From NCBI GenBank assembly GCA_031257455.1, contig JAIROQ010000096.1, positions 1-5,799 of the forward strand: a stretch of 5,799 nucleotides of DNA. Direction: 5' to 3'. The stretch is from Prevotellaceae bacterium (GTDB taxonomy: Bacteria; Bacteroidota; Bacteroidia; Bacteroidales; UBA932). Of this stretch, positions 1-5,799 are shown in pieces (position 1 is the first letter of the stretch; each line of letters begins with the position of its first letter). The translations under genes and the position numbers were made by a program. Under the pieces are notes generated by a model that worked only from the letters and a program-made list of their open reading frames with translations, made no database searches and was not told the DNA's origin.

Positions 1-158
1 TCGGCAATGCGGCAAATGATACCGCCATTCTGTATGGCGGAAGTTGCAAACCTTCCAATGCGAAAGAATTGTTTGCGCAGCCCGATGTCGCCGGCGGCTT
101 GATTGGCGGCGCATCACTCATGGCTGACGACTTTATCGCCATCGCAAAAGCTTATTAA
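1..158 (+). CDS. tpiA: Triosephosphate isomerase, C-terminal end (partial)
   Basis: This is the last 51 codons of triosephosphate isomerase, the cytoplasmic glycolytic enzyme that interconverts dihydroxyacetone phosphate and glyceraldehyde 3-phosphate. The frame starts at base 3 and ends at TAA 156-158. The visible residues include [14 protein letters not shown], the family's loop that follows YGGS, and GGLIGGASL, the C-terminal phosphate-binding loop. The protein then ends with a short helix ([11 protein letters not shown]), the normal length for the family. Cys in place of the more common Val after YGGS is, to my recollection, usual in Bacteroidales. The gene start and catalytic Glu and His lie outside the window. 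A tandem-repeat element begins directly after the stop codon. Confidence 0.95.
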   Translation, partial: GNAANDTAILYGGSCKPSNAKELFAQPDVAGGLIGGASLMADDFIAIAKAY

Positions 159-227
159 AAATTTAAAGATTTAAAGATTTAAAGATTGGCTGTCGCCATT
201 TTCAACTTTCAACTTTCAACTTTCAAC
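159..227. repeat. Element A: tandem arms around a short core
   Basis: The left arm (about 161-187) is three copies of the 8-mer ATTTAAAG plus ATT. The core at 187-198 is TGGCTGTCGCCA, which can form a small TGGC/GCCA hairpin. The right arm (200-227) is four perfect copies of the 7-mer TTTCAAC. The element starts immediately after the tpiA stop. The same plan, with other arm units, recurs after the stops at 3124 and 5598, so this looks like one member of a dispersed intergenic repeat family. It has no coding potential. Its function is unknown. Confidence 0.75.
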
Positions 228-228
228 T

Positions 229-247
229 AAAAAACCCCGAAGGGGCG
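229..247 (-). terminator. Intrinsic terminator reading on the minus strand
   Basis: On the minus strand the sequence reads CCCCTTCGGGG (plus-strand 235-245), a compact GC stem with a UUCG-type loop, followed by six T residues (plus-strand A run 229-234). This is the classic intrinsic terminator form. On the plus strand there is no T tract after the stem, so it would act poorly in that direction. It would end any minus-strand transcript coming out of the GC-rich repeat next to it. It may be an intrinsic part of that repeat. Confidence 0.5.
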
Positions 248-441
248 AAACATGGATAACCCCGGGCAAGTGCAGCCCCCACGCTACGCTCGGGGCAGGC
301 TCCGCGGAACGCAGCCCGGGGATGCACGATGCTCCGCCCTGCACTCGCGCGGCGCACGGACTTTCCACGATGCACCGGCAGTATGCCGCGCGAAAGGCAG
401 GGAGATGCGTTGTATCCCCGCGCTTACGCACAGAATTTCTA
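242..441. repeat. GC-rich, strongly folding intergenic repeat
   Basis: This stretch is markedly more GC-rich than its surroundings. It contains an inverted repeat CCCCGGGC (260-267) and GCCCGGGG (314-321) enclosing a second stem, GCCCC (275-279) with GGGGC (292-296), and the palindrome TCCGCGGA (301-308). Together these could fold as a branched structure. It is open in several frames on both strands, but the translations are Arg/Pro/Ala/Cys-rich with no domain. I recall similar sequences as multicopy intergenic repeats in Bacteroidales, often mis-annotated as small hypothetical proteins; this is memory, not a search. The right border is placed where recognisable metallophosphoesterase sequence begins, and is approximate. 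Confidence 0.5.
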
Positions 442-657
442 TGGATGCGCGACATCCTGAACAAATTGAAAATTCCTTATGTCGTTTTGCCCGGCAACCA
501 TGATTGCCTTGGCAGCGAACTGTCTGTTTTCGGCGAAATATTCGGCGCTCTCAATTTTTCGTTCATAGCAGGAAAAACAAAATTCCTGTGCCTGAACACC
601 AATGCGCTGGAATTTGACTGCTCAACCCCCGTGCCCGATTTCAGTTTTATCAAGCAG
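442..657 (+). pseudogene. Metallophosphoesterase fragment (calcineurin-like)
   Basis: About 72 codons read as the middle of a calcineurin-like metallophosphoesterase: WMRDILNKLKIPYVVLPGNHD, then a hydrophobic segment with FLCLNTNALEF. The GNHD motif (493-504) supplies the Asn and His metal ligands of the family. The N-terminal DxH and GDxxD metal motifs are missing, and so are the later His motifs, so it cannot be an active enzyme. Upstream it runs straight into the GC-rich repeat and downstream into transposase sequence. All three pieces lie in one open frame from ATG 322 to TAG 834. No stop or frameshift lies within the remnant, so the break may be recent. The intact relative was probably a cytoplasmic phosphoesterase of unknown substrate. 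Confidence 0.7.
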
Positions 658-834
658 GCATTGTCCGAGCGGGTGAATGGGATATTAAAAGATGAATACT
701 CACCGGATGCCACCTTTATAGATCATGGTCATGCCCGGCAGGCCTGTGCGGAAGCGATACGCTTGTACAATACCCGGCGTCCGCACTGTGCGCTGAATCC
801 CAAGACGCCGGCGGAGGTTCATCAAGCCGCGTAG
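658..834 (+). pseudogene. IS3-type transposase, C-terminal fragment
   Basis: The last 58 codons of the open frame match the end of an IS3-family (rve-type) DDE transposase. ALSERVNGILKDEY corresponds to the segment holding the third catalytic residue (Glu) and the conserved Lys of the DDE core. AIRLYNTRRPHCALNPKTPA matches the typical C-terminal YN..RPH..L...TP motif. The first two catalytic Asp residues and the OrfA part are absent, so the fragment cannot transpose by itself. The frame is fused directly to the metallophosphoesterase remnant. The junction lies around 655-665 and cannot be fixed from the sequence alone. TAG at 832-834 is the natural end for the family. Confidence 0.8.
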
Positions 835-896
835 AGAAAATAAAAAATATACGATGAGCAATGAATAAAAATCAACAAATAAAATCAATTATTAAC

Positions 897-921
897 TGTC
901 AACTTTTTTCAGGACGTGACA
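897..921. mobile_element. Possible right end of the broken IS3-type element
   Basis: About 60 bp after the transposase stop lies TGTCAACTTTTTTCAGGACG followed by TGACA. It begins TGTCA and ends TGACA, and it sits where an IS terminal inverted repeat is expected. The form (TGTCAAC, T-rich run, CAGGA) resembles IS ends I recall from Bacteroidetes. The matching left end is not in the window, consistent with a truncated copy. The 62 bp between stop and this end are AT-rich and non-coding. Confidence 0.35.
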
Positions 922-943
922 GGAAAATATTTCCGAGTGACCG

Positions 944-975
944 TTCCCCGGGGGGAAGGGTTTAATTATTTTGTA
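944..975 (+). terminator. Weak candidate intrinsic terminator
   Basis: TTCCC (944-948) can pair with GGGAA (953-957) around a CGGG loop. A T-rich but interrupted tail follows at 961-972. It lies between the IS debris and the promoter of the next operon, where it could stop read-through from upstream. The stem is short and the tail imperfect, so this is a weak call. Confidence 0.25.
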
Positions 976-986
976 ATAGAAAACCA

Positions 987-1017
987 TTGGTTCTGTAACA
1001 ATGCTCCCTTATTTTTG
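987..1017 (+). promoter_or_regulatory. Bacteroidetes-type promoter for the membrane operon
   Basis: TATTTTTG (1010-1017) fits the Bacteroidetes -7 consensus TAnnTTTG. TTGG (987-990) is a fair -33 element about 20 bp upstream. Transcription would start near 1024, giving a leader of about 22 bases. There is no Shine-Dalgarno sequence; the bases before ATG 1046 are A-rich, as is usual in this phylum. Confidence 0.6.
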
Positions 1018-1045
1018 CAGCCATTAACCCCAAACAAATCAAAAA

Positions 1046-1588
1046 ATGAAAAAATATCGTGTTATTTTAGCGGCGGCGGCGCTGGTCGTCGTAATACCGC
1101 TCGTTGTTTTCACCCTCGACGTTCACTACAACAACCTGCATGTGGACTATCATAACCGCTATGCCGCCGATTCGGCGAAGATTGAAAACCGGATTTATAC
1201 GATGTGGAATATCATCAGCGACAAGTATTCCATCAAAGAGGATTATTTTGAGGAGTTCCGCGAGATTGCCATCATTCACCGCGACGCGTTCAGCCGAAAC
1301 GGGGTGGTGGCTCGTTGGATACATACCAATTTCCGGCAGTTAGACGCCTCCGTTTACCGGGAAGTGATGGCAAGCATCGAGTCGGAACGGCTGGCGATGG
1401 AAAATGCGCAAAACAGCATCCTCAACGTTTGCAAATTTCACAACGATTTGGTGACCAAACGCATTTCCTGCTGGTTTATCGCCGACAGAACGCCGCTCAC
1501 ATGGGACGTGATTTCGTCGCCCGAAACGGAAGAAATCATGCACACGCGCCGCGACGAGCGGACGATTGAAAGCCTGCGGAACAAATAG
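1046..1588 (+). CDS. Membrane-anchored LemA-like protein
   Basis: The product has 180 residues. Residues 5-24 form one hydrophobic segment after MKKYR, an uncleaved anchor or signal anchor with no lipobox Cys. The rest is soluble, charged and helical. Residues 28-62 (YNNLHVDYHNRYAADSAKIE, then NRIYTMWNIISDKYSI) and 123-145 (NSILNVCKFHNDLVTKRISC) have the spacing and character of the first and last helices of LemA proteins, which form an anchored helical bundle of unknown function. The match is distant and the canonical LemA motifs are weak, so this is an inference from pattern. Its size is close to LemA (about 180-200 residues). The start at 1046 follows a good promoter and A-rich leader. The next gene begins 6 bp after the stop, so the two are surely one operon and the products may work together in the membrane. 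It could also be an unrelated helical membrane protein. Confidence 0.6.
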   Translation: MKKYRVILAAAALVVVIPLVVFTLDVHYNNLHVDYHNRYAADSAKIENRIYTMWNIISDKYSIKEDYFEEFREIAIIHRDAFSRNGVVARWIHTNFRQLDASVYREVMASIESERLAMENAQNSILNVCKFHNDLVTKRISCWFIADRTPLTWDVISSPETEEIMHTRRDERTIESLRNK

Positions 1589-1594
1589 AACGCC

Positions 1595-3124
1595 ATGCAG
1601 CATCTCATCCTCCTTTTTTCCCCGATAGCGGCTATCGTTATTTCTTATCTCTTTTTCAAAAAAATAAAAATACCGGAAAGCGTGATCGTCTTTATTGTCG
1701 GTATGGCGTTCAATTTCGGCATGTCCGAATGGATGAAGTCTGCCAGCATTACCGACACGGAATATCTGGGATACTATGCCGTCAGCGTGCAATATTACGA
1801 AGACTGGGACGAGTGGGTGGACGAAACGTGCACGGACGAAAATGGTCAGGAGTACGACTGTTCGCACAGCGTGTACCACGAAGCATGGTGGGCAATGGTG
1901 GACAACGGCAGACATTATCACCGTATCAAGCGGCGGGAATACAACGACATTGTCAAATACGTGCAGGGAACGCCGGTATTCAAAGAACTGAACCGCGATT
2001 ATTACAGCAATGACGGGGACATGTATTATGTCAACATTCCGCTCGACCGGCTGGCCATTCCCGTCACCCGCACGCGGGAGTACCCGAACAAAATTATCCT
2101 TAACGAGTCGTTGTACCGTTACGAAGAGATTTCCGCCGCAGAGAAGGATTCGCTCGGGCTGTACGATTATCCGGAGATTGTGCATTACAGTCCGCGCCCC
2201 GTCCCTGCGTATCCGGCGAGCCTCCGCACGTACCAGGCCGCCGTGCAGGGAATGGATGATGACGACTTCACGCTCCCCATGGCTATTCTCAACGGACAAT
2301 CCGGGGAGTACGGCCTGCGTACGTTTGTCTTCGTCTATCCCGGCAAGGAGCGCGAGATGGCGCGGAAGCAAATCGATTATCTTCAATTGGGCAACTTCAA
2401 CGAGTTGCTCGTCATGCTGGGAACGCAGGGCAGTGAAATAACGTGGTGCGAAACCCATTCGTGGGAAGACGTCCCTCGACTGCGCACTGCCGTCAAACAG
2501 TGGTTCACCGTCAACAACCATACCGACAGCCTGCGGAATTTCCCCGCATGGTATGCCCTGCAAATCGGGGCGGGACTGTGGACAAAAAAAGACTACCGCG
2601 ATTTCGATTATATCCGCATAAATTTTTCGCTCGCTCAGTTGGCAGGGTTGCTGGCCGCTCAAGTGGTGTTGCAGGCGCTGGCGTTTCTGTACATCCTCCT
2701 GTTCATCCGCGTGATCAAGAGAGCGCGGGAAAAATACAAGAGCGTGGACGAGGAAACGAGAAACAGGTTTCAGGCTTACCGCGCGGCGATAGACAAATTG
2801 ATAAACGGGGAGAAACTGCTCCGCGAGGAATGGAAAATCGTTCGCGAAAACGAGGACGCTTACAAGGCGTATTGCGAGCGTGAGACAAAATTGAGAGATA
2901 ACCGGAAAGAGGCAGTGAAAGGTTATACTGCCTATCTGGTCATGTGCGTACCCATACTGGCTCCTTTTATAATACCGGGCATAGTGATGATATCATCATT
3001 TCACGGTTTCCAACCCGTTTCGCTGCTTCTGATTATACCCTGTGCTGTCTGCCTGCTTGCCGTCCCGCTGTGGGTGGCAGGTATCGTTGTCATTAAGCAA
3101 ATAGAACGTAAAGAAGGAAGGTAA
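1595..3124 (+). CDS. Multi-pass membrane protein with large Trp/Tyr-rich ectodomain
   Basis: The product has 509 residues and its function is not known to me. Two hydrophobic helices (about 3-21 and 28-44) are followed by a roughly 300-residue polar domain (45-343). Then come a helix at 345-372, a charged, probably coiled segment (373-441, rich in Lys/Arg/Glu), and helices at about 443-466 and 474-500. The polar domain opens with DTEYLGYYAVSVQYYEDWDE, then has C79 and C89 flanking YD, and WW at 98-99. It later has a FNELLVMLGTQ segment (268-278) and TWCETHSWED (283-292). I recall this layout (DTE, aromatic strand, Cys-containing turn, NE...G, SW) in uncharacterised membrane proteins of bacteria and large tailed phages, often beside LemA genes; this is memory only. 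Topology, with the big domain outside the cytoplasm, is inferred from the basic loop at 372-383. Repeat element B overlaps the stop codon. Confidence 0.8.
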   Translation: MQHLILLFSPIAAIVISYLFFKKIKIPESVIVFIVGMAFNFGMSEWMKSASITDTEYLGYYAVSVQYYEDWDEWVDETCTDENGQEYDCSHSVYHEAWWAMVDNGRHYHRIKRREYNDIVKYVQGTPVFKELNRDYYSNDGDMYYVNIPLDRLAIPVTRTREYPNKIILNESLYRYEEISAAEKDSLGLYDYPEIVHYSPRPVPAYPASLRTYQAAVQGMDDDDFTLPMAILNGQSGEYGLRTFVFVYPGKEREMARKQIDYLQLGNFNELLVMLGTQGSEITWCETHSWEDVPRLRTAVKQWFTVNNHTDSLRNFPAWYALQIGAGLWTKKDYRDFDYIRINFSLAQLAGLLAAQVVLQALAFLYILLFIRVIKRAREKYKSVDEETRNRFQAYRAAIDKLINGEKLLREEWKIVRENEDAYKAYCERETKLRDNRKEAVKGYTAYLVMCVPILAPFIIPGIVMISSFHGFQPVSLLLIIPCAVCLLAVPLWVAGIVVIKQIERKEGR

Positions 3125-3245
3125 TGTGCTGATGTGTTAATGTGCTAATGTGCTAATGTGCTAATGTGACTAATTGGGCTGACGCGCCAGCAACTCATAC
3201 CTCATAATTCATACCTCATACCTCATACCTCATACCTCGTACCTC
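3124..3245. repeat. Element B: tandem arms around a palindromic core
   Basis: The left arm (3124-3172) is six units of the 8-mer ATGTGCTA with minor variants, the first overlapping the TAA stop of the membrane gene. The core holds GCTGACGCGCCAGC (3178-3191), a 14-bp palindrome with one mismatched pair. The right arm (3196-3244) is seven units of the 7-mer CATACCT, one degenerate. The left arm plus core (to 3186) is an inverted copy of 5646-5709 in element C, with 16 identical bases TAATTGGGCTGACGCG (3171-3186). It is non-coding. Bases 3246-3347 after it contain no gene or clear signal. Confidence 0.85.
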
Positions 3246-3347
3246 AAGCCGTTATTCCTCGACTTCGCTCCGCTCCGCGTTAATTTTGAAACGACGAGCA
3301 AGGGAGTGGATTTAAAAATTAGCTTTCTTTTGAGAGATACGCGCTAC

Positions 3348-3379
3348 TGTGGTAATCCGGGAAATGTTGCGTATATTTG
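3348..3379 (+). promoter_or_regulatory. Bacteroidetes-type promoter for copA
   Basis: TATATTTG (3372-3379) fits the TAnnTTTG -7 box exactly. The -33 region has only TGTG (3348-3351) at the right distance, a poor match to TTTG. The start of transcription would be near 3386, leaving a leader of about 17 bases before ATG 3403. I see no clear copper-responsive operator (no CueR-like or CsoR-like palindrome) around it. Confidence 0.55.
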
Positions 3380-3402
3380 TATGGTATAAATAATGACCAG
3401 CC

Positions 3403-5598
3403 ATGAATACCGTTCACATGACCTGTCCTGTTCTTCACCTGCACTGTGCGGCGTGCGCCAAAACGGTGGAAGACGCCATCCGAAGCCAGCCGGGGGTGGT
3501 AAGTGCGGTGGTGAACCTTGCTTCGTCAAATGCTGTTATCGAATATTTTTCCGGAAATATCCCGCTGTCCCGCATCCGCGAGGCGGTACAGGCCAAGGGC
3601 TATGATTTGCTGACGGAAGATAATCGCTCCGAAACGGCCGGGAAAATACAGGCGGGCGAATACCGCAAGTTGAAACGCCGCACGGCGGGGGCGCTGCTGT
3701 TATCATTGCCGGTGGTTATCCTCAGCATGTTTTTTATGGACGTTCCTTTTGCGAATTTCTGGATGTGGGCGTTGGCTACGCCGGTTGTATTCGGGCCGGG
3801 CAGGCGTTTTTTCATTTGCGCGGAAAGGCAGTTGCGGCAAAGGACGGCAGGGATGGACACGCTGGTGGCGTTGAGTACCGGCATTGCCTACCTGTTCAGT
3901 GTATTCAACACGCTGTTTCCCGCTTTCTGGTTGGCGAGGGGCATCGCGCCGCATGTGTATTTTGAAACGGCATGCGTCATTATTACTTTTATTTTGTTGG
4001 GGCGTTGTCTGGAAGAAAAGGCGAAGAGCCGCACTTCCTCGTCCATAAAGAAGTTGATGGGGCTGCAACCCCAAACGGTTACATTAGTGCGGGGAGACGG
4101 GCAAATCGTGCAAACCGGCATGGAAGAGGTAACCGCCGGCGATATTATTCTGGTAAAACCCGGTGAAAAAATAGCGATGGACGGCATGGTTACAGAGGGT
4201 ATTTCCTACGTGGACGAAAGTATGCTGAACGGCGAGCCGGCGCCGGTACTGAAACAGGCGCAGGCGAAAGTATATGCGGGAACGATTAACGGGAAAGGCA
4301 GTCTCCGCTTCAAGGCTGAAAAGGTGGGCGCGGACACGCTGCTGTCCCACATCATTCGGATGGTGGAGGAAGCGCAGGGCAGCAAGGCGCCGGTGCAAAA
4401 GCGTGTGGATAAAATCGCCGGCGTCTTTGTGCCGGCGGTCATCGGGATAGCGTGTACCGCCTTTGTGGCATGGCTGCTGTTTGACGGCGCCAATGGCGTT
4501 ACACAGGGGTTGCTGGCATTCGTTACGGTGGTGATTATCGCCTGTCCCTGCGCATTGGGACTGGCTACGCCTACGGCTGTCATGGTCGGCATCGGCAAGG
4601 CGGCAGAGCAGGGCATCCTGATAAAAGACGCCGAAAGTCTGGAAGCAGCCATGAAGATTAATGCGGTGGCGCTTGACAAAACGGGTACCATCACCGAAGG
4701 CCGGCCGGCGGTAACAGCGGTATTGTGGGCGGATGACAATGCCCGCCTGCCGTCTGTCCTGCGCAGCCTCGAAGCGCAATCGGAGCATCCGCTGGCGGAA
4801 GCCGTAGCGCGGTATTTTGATAATGAACAACTGTGTGCGGTTACTTCTTTTGAAAGTCTTCCCGGAAAAGGCGTAAAGGGCATCGTGAACGGACAGACTT
4901 ACTTTGCAGGCAACGCGCAGCTGCTGGCCGAAAACGGCATCCCGACCGGCGAACAACTTTCCGCTGCCGCAAAAACCTTTACGGCACAAGCCCGGACGGT
5001 CATCTGGTTTGCCGATGGAAAAAACGCCCTTGCTTTGATAGCCGTCAGCGACAGGGTCAAATCATCTTCGCGTGCCGCTGTCCGGCAACTGCAGCGGGAA
5101 GGCATTGCGGTGTACCTGCTTACGGGCGATAATGCCGCCACTGCCGCGGCGGTAGCCGCTGCGGTGGGGGTGGATGATTTTTTAGCCGGAGCGCTGCCGC
5201 AAGAAAAAGCGGCATTTATCCGGCAACTGCAAGCCGGCGGGAAAACGGTAGTCATGGCGGGTGACGGCATCAATGACAGCGCCGCCCTTGCACAGGCCGA
5301 CATCGGCATGGCCATGGGACAGGGCAGCGACATGGCCATCGATGCAGCCAACATGACGATTGTGTCGTCCGATCTGTTGAAAATACCGGCAGCGATACGC
5401 CTGTCGAAGCGCACCGTACGTATTATCCGTCAAAACCTGTTCTGGGCATTTATTTACAACCTTACCGGTATCCCGGTAGCGGCAGGAGTACTTTATGCCG
5501 TCAATGGTTTCCTGCTTGACCCGATGCTCGCCGGCGGCGCCATGGCGCTAAGCAGCCTTAGCGTAGTGTGCAATAGTTTGCGGTTGCGGTGGGATTAG
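3403..5598 (+). CDS. copA: Cu(I)-exporting P1B-1 type ATPase
   Basis: This complete 731-residue inner-membrane pump uses ATP to move Cu(I) out of the cytoplasm. One N-terminal heavy-metal domain (about 4-70) carries HCAAC, with Cys15 and Cys18 as copper ligands. Membrane helices are near 93-112, 117-137, 150-176, 182-203, 341-360, 368-393, 673-697 and 704-725. The CPC site is at 381-383, the phosphorylated Asp is D425 in DKTGT, SEHP is at 460-463, TGDN at 574-577 and GDGIND at 620-625. The Cu(I) signatures in the last two helices are present: YN (685-686) and MALSS (714-718). These separate CopA from Zn/Cd ATPases. The actuator loop reads LNGEPAPV (275-282), with Asn where Thr or Ser of TGE/SGE is usual; the catalytic Glu278 remains. 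No chaperone or regulator gene is adjacent. The gene stands alone behind its own promoter. The start at ATG 3403 fits the promoter and a full metal-binding domain. Confidence 0.95.
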   Translation: MNTVHMTCPVLHLHCAACAKTVEDAIRSQPGVVSAVVNLASSNAVIEYFSGNIPLSRIREAVQAKGYDLLTEDNRSETAGKIQAGEYRKLKRRTAGALLLSLPVVILSMFFMDVPFANFWMWALATPVVFGPGRRFFICAERQLRQRTAGMDTLVALSTGIAYLFSVFNTLFPAFWLARGIAPHVYFETACVIITFILLGRCLEEKAKSRTSSSIKKLMGLQPQTVTLVRGDGQIVQTGMEEVTAGDIILVKPGEKIAMDGMVTEGISYVDESMLNGEPAPVLKQAQAKVYAGTINGKGSLRFKAEKVGADTLLSHIIRMVEEAQGSKAPVQKRVDKIAGVFVPAVIGIACTAFVAWLLFDGANGVTQGLLAFVTVVIIACPCALGLATPTAVMVGIGKAAEQGILIKDAESLEAAMKINAVALDKTGTITEGRPAVTAVLWADDNARLPSVLRSLEAQSEHPLAEAVARYFDNEQLCAVTSFESLPGKGVKGIVNGQTYFAGNAQLLAENGIPTGEQLSAAAKTFTAQARTVIWFADGKNALALIAVSDRVKSSSRAAVRQLQREGIAVYLLTGDNAATAAAVAAAVGVDDFLAGALPQEKAAFIRQLQAGGKTVVMAGDGINDSAALAQADIGMAMGQGSDMAIDAANMTIVSSDLLKIPAAIRLSKRTVRIIRQNLFWAFIYNLTGIPVAAGVLYAVNGFLLDPMLAGGAMALSSLSVVCNSLRLRWD

Positions 5599-5709
5599 GG
5601 GATTTCTGATTTCTAATTTCTGATTTCTGATTTCTGATTGGCTAACGCGTCAGCCCAATTAATCACATTAGCACATTAGTCACATTAGCACATTAGCAAA
5701 TTAGCACAT
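5599..5709. repeat. Element C: tandem arms around a palindromic core
   Basis: It begins at the base after the copA stop. The left arm (5601-5639) is five units of the 7-mer GATTTCT (one AATTTCT) plus GATT. The core GGCTAACGCGTCAGCC (5640-5655) is a 16-bp palindrome with one mismatched pair. The right arm (5664-5709) consists of the 8-mer CACATTAG in about five and a half units, with one extra T at 5680. The core and right arm are the inverted counterpart of the left arm and core of element B, while the left arm is unrelated to B. The core hairpin might also serve as a 3' end signal for copA, but no T tract follows it. Confidence 0.85.
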
Positions 5710-5720
5710 CTGTAAATTTA

Positions 5721-5752
5721 TTTTTCCGCTCACTGTTTTTTCCGTACCTTTG
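5721..5752 (+). promoter_or_regulatory. Bacteroidetes-type promoter for the last gene
   Basis: TACCTTTG (5745-5752) fits TAnnTTTG. A T run at 5721-5725 sits at the -33 distance but lacks the G of TTTG. Transcription would start about 7 bases downstream, leaving a leader of only about 10 bases before ATG 5769. Confidence 0.5.
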
Positions 5753-5768
5753 AAGAAATTTTAGAAAG

Positions 5769-5799
5769 ATGATAACTACAGAACAACTGAAAAACCTCC
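5769..5799 (+). CDS. prfB: Probable peptide chain release factor 2, N-terminus (partial)
   Basis: Only ten codons are visible, MITTEQLKNL, cut off by the window edge. They resemble the N-terminus I recall for Bacteroidales RF2 (MIT-x-x-QLK, followed by a helix), the factor that ends translation at UGA and UAA. The position just behind a promoter and after a purine-rich AGAAAG supports a true start. Ten residues are too few to be sure. The programmed frameshift site that many prfB genes have would lie outside the window. Confidence 0.4.
   Translation, partial: MITTEQLKNL

Noticed and set aside
159..227. CRISPR-like array from the regular short repeats (also at 3124-3245 and 5599-5709)
   Set aside because: The units are 7-8 bp and directly adjacent with no spacers, and no cas gene is present.
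252..503. Small proteins on both strands in the GC-rich repeat
   Set aside because: Several frames are open at once, with Arg/Pro/Cys-rich translations and inverted-repeat DNA; a structured repeat explains this better than coding.
922..934. Palindromic GGAAAATATTTCC as an operator
   Set aside because: It is short and AT-rich, about 75 bp upstream of the promoter and beside IS debris; nothing else supports a regulator site.
1340..2662. A 440-codon open frame on the minus strand
   Set aside because: It lies opposite two convincing plus-strand genes with a promoter and membrane segments. Its translation is rich in Val, His and Arg with no domain. High GC and codon bias explain the opening.
3246..3347. 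Possible terminator or hairpin (CCGCTCC with GGAGTGG; TAATTTT with AAAATTA)
   Set aside because: The stems are weak with long loops and no T tract at the right place.
4084..4989. Long minus-strand open frames within copA (301 and 225 codons)
   Set aside because: They are antisense to the fully motif-supported CopA frame and have no recognisable domains.

Overview
The window looks like a chromosomal segment of a moderately GC-rich member of the Bacteroidetes, probably order Bacteroidales. Three things suggest this: promoter boxes of the Bacteroidetes type (TAnnTTTG) just upstream of three genes, A-rich rather than Shine-Dalgarno leaders, and proteins that read like Bacteroidales versions (TpiA, CopA, and a probable RF2 start). 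No species can be named from the sequence.

Layout. Bases 1-158 are the 3' end of tpiA. Bases 159-921 are a graveyard of repeats and fragments. It contains a short tandem-repeat element (A), a hairpin that would terminate transcription on the minus strand, a GC-rich, fold-prone repeat of about 200 bp, a headless and tailless metallophosphoesterase remnant, and the tail of an IS3-type transposase with a possible IS end. Bases 922-1045 hold a candidate terminator and a good promoter. Bases 1046-3124 are a tight two-gene operon: a LemA-like single-anchor protein, then a 509-residue membrane protein of unknown function with a Trp/Tyr/Cys-rich domain of about 300 residues outside the membrane. Repeat element B follows directly (about 3124-3245). 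Bases 3246-3347 hold nothing I can call. Bases 3403-5598 encode a complete Cu(I)-exporting P1B-1 ATPase (copA) with its own promoter. Repeat element C follows (5599-5709), then a promoter and the first ten codons of a gene that is probably prfB (5769 to the window edge).

How the parts relate. All genes with a known start read on the plus strand. copA is a stand-alone transcription unit with no copper regulator or chaperone in view. The two membrane genes are almost certainly co-expressed and may form a complex. I recognise the pairing as similar to LemA plus large membrane protein pairs in bacteria and big phages, but that is from memory and the function is unknown.

The most unusual pattern is non-coding. 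Elements A, B and C share one architecture: an arm of 7-8 bp tandem repeats, a short semi-palindromic core resembling ATTGG(G)CTGACGCG, then a second arm with a different 7-8 bp unit. Each begins directly at, or within a few bases of, the stop codon of the preceding gene. One arm of B and one arm of C are inverted copies of each other, so copA lies between inverted repeats.
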